Shown one piece after another: positions 54,205-64,000 of a stretch of 64,000 nt of DNA (positions are counted from its first letter, which is position 1; every line of letters begins with the position of its first letter). The position numbers and the translations under genes were made by a program. The notes below the pieces were generated by a model. The model was not told the origin of the DNA and searched no databases. It saw nothing but the letters and a program-made list of their open reading frames with translations. Origin of the DNA: Albugo candida (Eukaryota > Oomycota > Peronosporomycetes > Albuginales); assembly GCA_040437565.1 (NCBI GenBank), contig JBDOQK010000031.1, forward strand, positions 124,001 through 188,000. Direction: 5' to 3'.

Positions 54205-54840
54205 CTACCAGCTCGTCTTTAAATATACCTTGCAAACCTGAGCGCCGATTTCTGTACGATCTATTGCATCGATCAATGCCAACCACGCAAGATATAATGT
54301 GAATATATACAGCGGGAACCAATACATCACAGAGAAAAATCTACTCCGATAGTCTCCAAATTGCGACTGCTGAAAATATTCTTTGGACACGAGGGAGTGC
54401 AAATCTTGTGCAGCGTCTTTGAACAAGGATGCTGTTTCTTCAGAGTCCAAAGAAGCAACAGACCGCCAGTCAGACATACTGGAGTCCGCTGTATCGCTTT
54501 CTGTCGGACAATATGTTTCATCATTTTCCGCCAGGGACTCGGTTGTATTTTCAAATAGTGTGCACCAGTCTGCGAATGATAGCTCAATTTTCGATAGTAT
54601 CGTTCGCGTCTTCGAATAACTAGCAAGAAGTCAGCAAGATGAAAGTCACCACATACAACTTAATCTACTGACCACAAGAACGCTCGGGTTATTTCATCGC
54701 CTTCCACAGTCTCAAGCGCCGAAACTGATGGAATTTTTGCCAAGTCGACAGCAGAATCAGCCTCTACAAAACTATTGTCAGATATGCTCGAACAACATAT
54801 TGTCAGGAAAACACGCACTGGACGATAGTATTCGTTTCAT
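54205..54840 (-). CDS. C-tail membrane protein with an LETVE-ITR motif (paralog of 52822-54151)
   Basis: Unknown family. Exons 54840-54819, 54763-54673 and 54619-54205 join in phase (175 residues; start MKRILSS). Just after the start it carries VDLAKIPSVSALETVEGDE followed by ITRAFL, closely matching VDLRNVSDISSLETVEDEG and ITRTLL in the convergent neighbour. The middle is acidic (SLAENDETYCPTESDTADSS). Near the C-terminus lies one hydrophobic helix, FFSVMYWFPLYIFTLYLAWL, comparable to the PLY helix of the neighbour, then a short tail. It looks like a shortened sister lacking the coiled-coil part. The stop codons of the pair lie 53 bp apart. Confidence 0.65.
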
Positions 54841-55652
54841 CTCTTTTCTTGACCGAAAATCACAAACTAATCAATGCGATGCAGTAGTCGGTCTTGAGTC
54901 ATAAGATTTCACACGGTCGCTGAACTCATCTCAAGATGCTACTATGCGTCACTCCTTCACGGATAAGCGACATTGCATCAACAATAGTCACTACCGATCT
55001 TGTATCTAATTTCGTGTCAATCGTCAGATACGTTGGTCACAAATACTTGGAGCCGAGTTTTTCTCGAATCAATAATTGATCGCTGATTGATTGATATGGT
55101 TGCGCTCAATCGGGCTACTCACAAGACTAGATTGCAGGGGCGCTAGCTATCCCGAGCGCTTGACACTGCATCAGAGCGACTAGCATACAGTACTGACCGA
55201 TATAGGGAACCGGGCAATGCCTTTTCTGTCGAATCGCTTGGATCGCTTATGATTCACGTGTTAATGCCGTAAAAAAGACGAGAGGACATTGACCTCTCAA
55301 TAGCTCTTTTCTAAAGTTTACAATCCANNNNNNNNNNNNNNNNNNNNNNNNNNNNNNNNNNNNNNNNNNNNNNNNNNNNNNNNNNNNNNNNNNNNNNNNN
55401 NNNNNNNNNNNNNNNNNNNNNNNNNNNCCAATCATATCTTCTGTAGGTATTTAGACCAATCAAGGTGATCCTAGGATTATAGGTAAAGATCGGCGTATTG
55501 TACCGACGACGTGGTACCGTGAGGAGCTAGTAAAGTTTAGTCAGAAGTAATTACTCGCATCAGTGACATAAAAGATTTTGATTGTCCATTACGAAGCCCA
55601 ACAACCGACTGAAAGAGTTGTTTGCGACGTATTCAGTTGAAGTAGCATCAAA
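54841..55652. other. Intergenic region with a 100-N gap (55328-55427)
   Basis: No supported gene in about 700 bp of known sequence. Unlike the other seven gaps, this one has no clear duplicated flank, so real sequence may be missing here. It contains the promoter regions of the minus-strand membrane protein and of the UBR ligase. Confidence 0.6.
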
Positions 55653-58600
55653 ATGGTCACTTTACGAGGAAAGAAAGCATACACAAGTGTGAAAACGCGA
55701 CCTGTGCGAGAAAAAAACACAGCCACGAGTAAAAAGAATTCCACGCGTGCAAATAAAAGACTCGATGCGATACCCAAACAAGAAAATATGGAGACTATCC
55801 CATCGGAAACCTCGCTTCACTTTGCGAATTTATCAAAAGAAGATCAATGGATTCGAATGATGCGATTTTTAGTGCGCTCCACCTTATTTCTGAACAACTC
55901 AACGTCAATACAAGCGATGAATCTGGAGTCTTGTGCGAAAGTATCATCTCATCGTGGAGGTACTCAAAGCTCAAACGAGGCAGAGCGGGCTCAGAATGCT
56001 CAGAATAAGAAAGCAACGGATGGAACATCTCCCATTCAATTTCTTTGTGACTCACTACTGGTTGCTCAGTGCCTCACTCCGAAAGAAAATAAGTTGGACG
56101 CTCATCAGATTATCGACAAAATGGACAGAAGTACGCGGAAACGCATATGTGGGGAGGTTTTCGGAGCTGATGAAATTGCTTACAGCTGTCGAGATTGCCA
56201 AGTCGACCCAACCTGTGTTATTTGTAATGATTGCTTCTTGCAAAGGTTTGGAAATTCCCGAGTTGAGCGCTTTTTCAGTTGATAATGAGCTTATTCTTGT
56301 TAGTGACCATACCGGACATGTCGTATATTTTCAAAGAACAGCGGCCGGTAGCTCATGTGATTGTGGTGATCCTCAGGTTCATTGCATGTCTAGCAGGTTA
56401 TCAATACTGTTTGCTGACATTGAATCTAGGCCTGGAAGCGAAGTGGGTTTTGCTGTAATCACGCTGGCATGGACGCTTTGGATGCAAGCACAATTGACGG
56501 TCGCATCTGGACCGACGCTTTGAAGTTTGACGGAAAGACAGGGAAGACATTTGCAAAGTGGAGTAAGCAACTAAATTTGACCACAGCAATGTGTCAAAAC
56601 GCTTTTGAAGTCATTGATTCGGTGATCGATCATGTGCATCAAACATTGATCGCGATCGAAAACGCTTTTGAATTGGCGGAAGCTTTTGAGCTTTTTTCTC
56701 GAGGCATACACAACAAGGCTATAGTCTCCACGATTGAACACACCACGTCAATATCACATACGCCGACTGGAAACACACCCAACATACGCGTCCAACCGAA
56801 TGACCACGTGCGAGGAAGGGTCGACGCCCAAGGAAAATCGGCTTTAAATCGCCCCGGTCAAGACAAGAGTAATTCACAAAATCAAAAATGTGAGCTATTT
56901 TACATACGCCTTCACAACGATGACGTACACACATACCACAAGGTAGAAGAAACACCAGCAATTGTTGAAGTGGACTTTAATTCTTTCTGACTGTATTGAA
57001 CAGGTCGCTAATACGCTATCGACCACATTTCAACTCTCCGAATCGGTGTCCACTCGAATAGTTGATTCGATCGATCGACACGGCGATGCGATAATTCGAC
57101 AGGATTTCCACATACTGGAGTGTCCCTACCCTGTTGCAGAATGTGCTTGGGCGACACTGAATGTGTCCGTGGCACCAGCCTGGTTAGATGAACAGATAGC
57201 ACAACTCGAATCTTTACTAGACTGGCTGTACAAGCTCATACGACGGTCTGATGGCTACGACGTTCTGGCCACACATGCCCTCTGTAAGCCGAGGAAAGTC
57301 TCATTGCGGACAGTCGAGGAGATATCGAGCATGTTTGACACTAATACGACTTTGCTGGATCTGATAAAGGCAGGCAATTTCGGTGTGCATCATCAGACTC
57401 GTAGCGTGTTTGAGAAAATGATTGGAAAAAAGTCGGTGCATACATGGGCTTACGAACTCGAGAAACAGATACGCTCTCGTTATGTCTTTTTCGGTAAAAG
57501 AGGCGACCAAGAGTCGACGAACGGACCTACCATTGCTTCAAAAGAAAAGCTCCAAAAGATTAAATGTAACAATCAGTTCATTAGCAGCTTTGTGGAACAC
57601 TTGGCAGAGACACCGGAGGAGGCACTTCAAACGAGTTCCGTCAATGTGAAAAAGATTCGGGATGGGTGCGAGGCTATTTTACAACATTACTACGTCGATA
57701 GAAATAAGGATGTCCCATTCCACTCAACGCTGGAGTTGTTGATGCGATACGATGCTGTCTTTCGCAAAAGAACCTCGGAGAATCTGCATCGGATTCTTCG
57801 TGAACTACTGCTGTGCTCCTCTATCTTTCGAGACAAGATGCTGAAGAACTACCTCTATGCGTATAAGCCAATGACAAAGTTTTATCTGCAAGGACTGGGG
57901 AACAGCAATGAAACAATATTTGATTTTGCAGTCCAGTTTCTGACCGACTCGAAACTTGTGCAAAAGTATACGAAGGCCGCAATACGACAAGAGGACGAAC
58001 AATGGAATGAAGAAAAATCGTTAATTTCGATACCTCATCGACGACGTCCAGAGATTATCAAGGTATTCCTGGATGCCCTCTACGCCACTTTGTTGATTGC
58101 GTCACAACCGAAAGCCGACACTGGGGAAAACATCGTCATAGCAGGATCGTTAGACCCAGAATTGACCGTGATCAGCAATCAAAAATACAAGGTGAGCTAT
58201 GTGATCATACTTTGCTACGATCACAACGCTGACAAAAGTTGGCTCGTTAGCATTGTGTGGACAATTTGGAATACGTGCTCAATGTCGGAGGAATCTCAAA
58301 TGAATTGGTTTGTGTCGAAGAAAATCTCACTTTGTGGCTTTCGTGTTTACGGATATTGCAGGTAAGTTGATTTCAAGAAAGAGTATGTGCACGTGATTAT
58401 GACTCGCTTGTGGTAATAGAATGGAGACGCCGAACGACGTCGGGGTCCTTGGGAAGCTCACGTTGAGTATGAATCAGATACCTGGCTGTCAATGTTTAAT
58501 CTCGGCATTCGAATGCATTCAATCTTTCCGGTTGCGTGGAGTCGGTTTGGTGCTAATGCACTCCATCAACATGAAATGACAATTCCTCAAATCTTCAAGG

Positions 58601-61600
58601 TGATCACGAACGTGATAATTACGACATGTAAAGAGCTCCATGCGGGAAAGGAAGATAAACATGTTCTGCCGGTATACGCACTCGCGTCAGAATCTGACTC
58701 ATCGTCTGAAAATGGCTTTTTGACACACAAGTTTGACTACGCGTCCTTCAAGGTGTCAATGCATGTACCACTTCATCGATTATTTGCGTGTGCTGTACGT
58801 CGCGTCTGTATCTACGACATGGAGCATTCTCAATCACTCGAGCAATACGGTCTGCTTGCAACACTTGGTTTGGATACATTAACCATTACTGAGCGCGTGG
58901 AGCTGGTAGAAGCTCCACTACGCTGTCTCGTGATGGCTTCGCAGATTCATTCGAATTTGTGGCGACGTAATGGGGACGAGAATATGATGGCTCAATTATA
59001 CAATTATTCTGCATTACCGTATTGCATCCATTACCGAGATGCAGATGTATTTATGATGCAGCTTGGAGTTTTGCTACTTGGAGCAGAAAGTATGATGGCA
59101 CGTATTATGGATCGTTTCGAGATCGCAGCATATTTCGCACGCGATACTGCTGGCGATTCCGTGTCACCAGTTGATCCAGAACGATATTGTAAAGTGCTGG
59201 GGTATTATACACTATCCAACGACGCCATTGATAGTCAGCGATATTTGCAGCTGGTCGAAGAATTTCTGCGATTAATCATCATCATTGGAACAACTCTTCC
59301 GTGCTCTATGGGGGCAGAATATGACGAAACTTTCCTCAAACAGGAGATGTTGCAGCAATTATGTGCAAAACCGTACCCATTCAGTCGTCTCTTTGAGCTC
59401 GCAATTCTACCGTCTGGACAAGACGATATCTCTATTTCGAGACTAGAAGACATTTTGTCGCAGATCGCAGACTTTAATCCTCCGTTGGGTCTCGAACCTG
59501 GGCGTTATACCCTCAAGTCAGGACTCTTGGAACAGTACAATCCTTATTTTCTTCATTTGAATCGTGAATCTCATGAATTGGCTCGCGATCGATGGACCAC
59601 ATTTCGAGCACAGCTGCGGCAAGAAACTCACACTACTAAAAGCATTTCACAACCCGTTTATCCACCACCACGACCTACACCGTTTATACGACCCGTGCAA
59701 GAAATTCTTACATGTCGAAGTACGATGACAATCATCGGAACAATTTTGGAGCGTGCTCTCCGTTCGGATTCAGTGACGACCCAACAACCTCCAGCAATAT
59801 TTGGAGTGTCTGATGGAGTGCTCACGACCAATTTGCATTTACTTGCTCTCAGTATACACGTCTTGGTGATCCGTCAGGAACAAGCGGAAGCACCAGATAT
59901 ACTTTTTGATCAGCTTTGTACGAAGACTAGCACTTTAAAACATTCTCTGATGGAGCTTTTAGTACAACTTTCAGCGGGCAGTTCTTTGTTGGATGTCGAT
60001 CAATTGGAAGTGGTTGAATGGATTTTGGCATTTGTGTCGGATAATTCATCTGAATGCAAACGATCGATTGAGAGAGCGACTGATAAAGTGAAGCAAAGCG
60101 TTGGTGGAAGTGGAGCACATGGAGATGCGGGTACACCAGGTTCGGAGTCAATGCATGACCGAAAAGAAGCCGCTAGGAAGCGTGTCCTTGATGCAATGGC
60201 CAAACAACAAGCATCTTTTCAACTTATGATGTCGCAAAACGACGAACGCAGTCACGAAGAATCCGACAATGAAAATGAGACAACATCATCCGTGACGCCT
60301 CCTTCTCAAAGTCGAGAGCGCAAAATGATCTTAAAGAGACGAAATGCAGACAGTGGGGACACACTCACCGTCATGGGACAGCATAAGCGACATAAAAGTC
60401 TCATCGAACTGAAGTGTATTTTGTGCCACGACAGCTCGAAACAGGCTGAAATGGGTGTCGCTGCACTTGTACATCAGTCAACCGTAATGTCAACTTCATT
60501 TCGTCCAGACCCCAGTGTGGCCTTACAGGCTAATGGAGCAAAAGCGAGGCGAAATATCAAAGATTTGATCGAAAAGATTGGATTGTGCTCTGGTACTGAA
60601 AGTCTATTGAGTCACACTTTTGGAAGTGAAGCAGACATGCATGCTTTTGGCTCCCCCCTGGAAGATTGGATTGGTAGAAGTGTTCCAGAAGATGGGTTTT
60701 CTCTCGAGATAGATAATACGATGGAGTACTTACCGGCAATCCAGGCTTTGGGAACAGAGACCAATCCCGCAAATGGCCGAATGATGCTCATTGAGGCCGA
60801 CATAGATAACTTTGTGGTCGAAGGTGGGGAATCGGGTGATTCAGCTGGCAGTCCCTTATTAGATCTGTCTCGTCCTACTACCTTGCGACGAACAGAACGT
60901 CAAGCCACACGAACCAATCGTCAACGCAACATGACTGCTGAAGATGAAAGCACAGAACGGATCGGAACAGCCTCAGCACGACGAACGACAGTGTCACATT
61001 CGCCTTCAAAATTATACCTGCGTCCTTGCGGATTGCACATTCGGACGTGTCAACACGCTGTTCATCGATCCTGCTTGGATGGATACATTCGCTGTTTGCA
61101 TGAAAAAGCAACTCGAGGAGAGGATTACGATGGTGTACAAGCAATTGATCCCGACTCGACCATGATGCAATTTCTATGTCCTCTGTGCAAAACAATCTCG
61201 AATGTACTCATTCCAACATCAGACTGTCTGACATGTGATGAAAAGGATGTCTCGTACGACAAAACCAGCGCAGCATCTTCAAAAGCGCATTGGTATGACA
61301 TTTTGCAAGAACAAGCTACTTTCTCGAACTGGTACCGTGTAGTCTTTGGTCGCAATGGAACCAGCAAGGATAACGAGCCAAGTCTCGTGGAACATGAACA
61401 ATGGCGAGATTATTTCGAGCAGACTCTGTGGGAACCTCATGGAAGTCTGGAGAAGGGAGCTCCTTATCTCTGGTCAGCTTGCGCATACTCCATTGCCTCT
61501 TTCAGTAGAATTGTGGAGGAAGAATTCAGAAATGCTTCTGGTGGAGATGATATATTCGACCCACTTGTTCATCCTTGTCCTTCTACTTTGAAAAAGGAGA

Positions 61601-63100
61601 TGCACTCGTTGACTCTCACGACCAAATTCTGTCGATGGTCTTTCACGCTTTTGGAACACAGTGAAGACGCTAAAATCATCTGGGAAACTGCAAAGCGGTG
61701 CTCTCCCTTACACTACGAGACGAAGCGTGATCACAACAAATTCACAAAAGTCTTGGGCACCATCGATCCATGCTTGCGCGGTACGATTTGGGGATTACTG
61801 GTTGCCGATAATTTCACGGTCAGAAAGTTTGATTGTTTGCAAAATTTGATGCACGAACTTAGTACTCGTTCTTTTGTAGGCGTTCGTGGTGGCCAGCGTA
61901 TTATCGTTAAAGTTGGAGAAAATTGGTCTCAGCATCCCGGTGTTTGCTGCAGCTGATCTACTTCAGCGACTCTACCTCGAGTTTTTTGCACATGTCGAAT
62001 GTGGTGCCGGTATTCTTCTTCAAGAAAGTGAGAACGCTGCGTCAAATGAATCGTCCGAGTTGGATGAACGAGCTTCAACGAGGAGGACGAGGATGGAAAC
62101 ACGTAAAATGAAGGCTCAATCATCAAGTGCACAATACAAATCGATTCCAGTTCAAAGCACAGAAAGCATCAAGACGCTTATTCAAACAAAACTTGACAGC
62201 ATAGAAGTGGATGAACACAGCGCATACATTGTATCAATTCTACAGATATTGTTACGCATAGCTTGCTTGTTTCCTGATCAAAAGCTGAAAAATCGAGGCA
62301 TCAGCAATTTTGAGCAGCGAGTCTCAAGGATCGTACAATCCAACCAACTGCTAGTGCGTCGGATGAAGCTATTCTGGAGGTGCTTATTTGTCGATACTCA
62401 ATGGTCAGAAAGCATGCGACATCTGATATCAGTACCCTCAATGGCAGAGTTTGCAGAGAGTCCGGATAATGTCTTGACGCAACTATGGAAATGGTGCGTG
62501 GATCGTCGAAGCAATCAGCGATATTTAAGTGTTGCCAACAAGCGTGAAGTCTGTGAGCATACTGAGGACTGCAGTGATTCCTACACAGCAAGCATGTTTA
62601 TCTTGCGAGAGAACTCTCTTGACCCGCAATTAGTCGACCTCCCCATCCAGTACGACAAGCTGTACAGTCAACACATGGGTCAAAAGTGTGAGCGGTGCGA
62701 TAAAGTTCCGACAGAAGCAGGATTGTGTTTAGTTTGCGGGCAATATCTTTGCTGCGGTGATTCGTGTTGCGAGACCCCGTACATGCTTGATGGTCCTCCT
62801 GTTGGCGAGTGTACACGACATGCGGCTGAATGTGGAGGCGGTGTCGGAATCGTGCTTTTACTGGATCAATGCCGTGTTGTTATTATAGCAGGAAGTATGG
62901 CAGCGTACTTTCCAAGCCCTTATGTCGATGCGCATGGTGAAGAAGATATTGGCCTACAGCGTGGTCGTCCATTACGTCTGGATATGGCGAGGTATCGGCA
63001 TTTGGAGAGCTTATGGATCAATCATCGTATCTTTGCTGAAGTGTCCCGCCAACGGAACTTGTGTGATCCTCAGTATGCGATCAATCTCTCGTATTTGTAA
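55653..63100 (+). CDS. UBR1/UBR2-type N-recognin E3 ubiquitin ligase
   Basis: Recognises N-degrons and ubiquitinates the protein through a RING. Seven exons join in phase: 55653-56245, 56304-56376, 56430-56942, 57004-58191, 58251-58361, 58420-61818 and 61880-63100 (2,365 residues). Seen: UBR box (~163-240: CGEVFGADEIAYSCRDCQ, CVICNDC, SSCDCGDP, RSGFCCNH), ClpS-like N-domain (~375: FYIRLHNDDVHTYHK), long helical middle (AHVEYESDTWLSMFNL), RING with first pair CILC near 60420 and the rest near 61024-61195 (CGLHIRTCQHAVHRSC, CPLC), and the C-terminal UBR cap (VDLPIQYDKLY, LCLVCGQYLCCGDSCC, CTRHAAECGGGVGIVLLL, FPSPYVDAHGEEDIGLQRG). The RING halves are separated by ~200 residues, far more than usual. 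Introns are 53-61 nt. Confidence 0.93.
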
Positions 63101-63109
63101 GGTTTTGAT

Positions 63110-63600
63110 ATGAAAAATCATGAAGTTCGACTGACATTTTGTATGACCAATTGCGAATCTCTACTTTGTGAGATGACGACTGCTTGCTTCCGACAGCACA
63201 AGAGCAAGAAAAGCTTCTATTCTATTACGATGTGATTCTTCTCATTACAAGTGGCCAAAAGCGACAGGTAAGAGGGCAATTGGTTGTCGTTGTATTGTTC
63301 TTTTCGAGAATAAACGCGCAACAAACGACAAAAGCCGCAAACTCGGATATGTGTGGTAGCGCATATGTTCAGTGCCGAATGCTTGCATCGATAATTCCTT
63401 GAGATCCATGCACAAATATCGCCATCCTGTCTCAAAGCCAAAGGAAAGAGAAATTTGAGATTTACTTTGATCCGCATCGACTATCGCTAGGCTTTCTGAC
63501 AATAAGAGGCGCACTTGTGGATATATGTGCTTACACGACTGATGAGATCGAATTGATGCAGTTCGAAGACCTCTTGGCTATATTTCAGCCCGCTCCTTGA
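63110..63600 (+). CDS. Small hypothetical protein directly downstream of the UBR gene
   Basis: Not recognised. The start MKNHEVRLTFCMTNCESLL lies only 9 bp after the UBR stop codon. Exon 1 (63110-63167) joins 63197-63267 (SQEQEKLLFYYDVILLITSG) in phase across a 29-nt GTGAG...CAG intron. A further exon ending at 63600 reads KFEIYFDPHRLSLGFLTIRG...EDLLAIFQPAP, but the acceptor I can propose for it (before 63451) is weak. About 92 residues if correct. The alternation of hydrophobic and charged residues looks like a small folded domain. Confidence 0.45.
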
Positions 63601-64000
63601 ACTTATTGCTTTGATATCGGCTTTTGAACGCCATTCTGCGATACGAGTCTCCAAATTCTAGAGGCCATATCACGGTCACGATTTTAACAAGGTCTGCATG
63701 GTTTTGACATCTGGGACGACGTCATTACTCATGAGATGAAAGATCGTCTAAGTAGTGTATAGGTGGTAGCCTATCTATTCGATCAGCTCACCATTCGGCC
63801 ACCATATGATCTCAAGAATGTAGCTGCGCTCAATATATCATGTCGATAAATTTATCGTCGATCTTGCGTTAAAAGCGTTGCTATTGACCAATGCGGCAAC
63901 GATCAGCGCTTTTTGTGACATCTATTCTGTATGCATGGCAATGAGCATACTTGAATGATACTCCAAGATAATCCCAGAAAAGCTCATCGACAGCTCTGGT
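63601..64000. other. Right edge: no firm gene
   Basis: On the minus strand an open stretch running in from the right edge (to about 63887) reads AVDELFWDYLGVSFKYAHCH..., which could be the 3' exon of a gene outside the window. Too short to support. Nothing else seen. Confidence 0.3.

Noticed and set aside
1-64000. Prokaryotic-type features, CRISPR arrays, transposons or integrated viral genes
   Set aside because: No operon layout, array of spaced repeats, transposase, reverse transcriptase or viral hallmark gene was seen on reading both strands.

Overview
The window is nuclear DNA of a protist-like eukaryote, most likely an oomycete or related stramenopile. Genes lie close together on both strands and are cut by very short GT-AG introns (mostly 42-90 nt, a few apparently 29-38 nt), often with CTAAT/CTAAC-like branch sites. 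Gene content agrees: an axonemal-dynein assembly factor (DNAAF5) and a Tctex-type dynein light chain imply motile flagella, RanGAP is of the plant/stramenopile sequence type, and one gene carries the C-x4-C...C-x2-H finger array common in oomycetes. A compact white-rust-like (Albugo) genome would fit, but that is only a guess. Exon joins below were worked out by hand; where I give a protein length, the exon lengths sum to a whole number of codons.

Layout. 1-11056 (+): giant RCC1-FHA-SPRY-UBA-HECT ubiquitin ligase, cut by the left edge. 11386-14217 (-): disordered/multi-pass membrane protein. 14333-15715 (-): TMEM43 family. 15829-17007 (-): ribonucleotide reductase small subunit, sharing a CCAAT + E2F-like promoter with an unknown gene at 17247-19819 (+). 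20562-22547 (+): leucine-rich-repeat protein. 22856-23612 (+): small unknown gene. 24083-26012 (+): SAM50/Tob55. 26217-26819 (-): ChaC. 27062-27886 (-): PRA1. 27964-28352 (-): possible POT1-like remnant. 28610-28681 (+): tRNA-Pro(CGG). 28905-29368 (+): dynein light chain. 30025-33557 (+): DNAAF5. 33601-34391 (-): small basic protein. 34534-38106 (-): RecQ4-type helicase with a GRF finger. 38554-40011 (-): five-finger protein. 40981-42291 (-): SURF1. 43242-47933 (-): one gene fusing ArfGAP, DENN and IQ motifs. 48396-50099 (+): seven-repeat, probably secreted protein. 50145-52823 (-): RanGAP duplicated in tandem within one polypeptide. 52822-54151 (+) and 54205-54840 (-): convergent paralogous membrane proteins. 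55653-63100 (+): UBR1-type N-recognin ligase, followed after 9 bp by a small unknown gene.

Themes: two giant ubiquitin ligases (HERC-like and UBR-like), small-GTPase control (RanGAP, ArfGAP-DENN, PRA1), mitochondrial assembly (SAM50, SURF1), DNA synthesis and repair (RNR, RecQ4) and flagellar dynein. The strongest candidates for undescribed biology are the ArfGAP-DENN-IQ fusion, the double RanGAP whose first copy lacks the catalytic Asn, the HECT ligase with an FHA domain and an in-frame intron inside its active-site Cys codon, and the convergent paralog pair.

Assembly caveat: there are eight runs of exactly 100 N. Seven are flanked by the same sequence on both sides (19-199 bp, three with 1-2 mismatches), so they are unmerged overlapping contig ends and not real repeats. 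Genes crossing them read through once the duplicate copy is removed.
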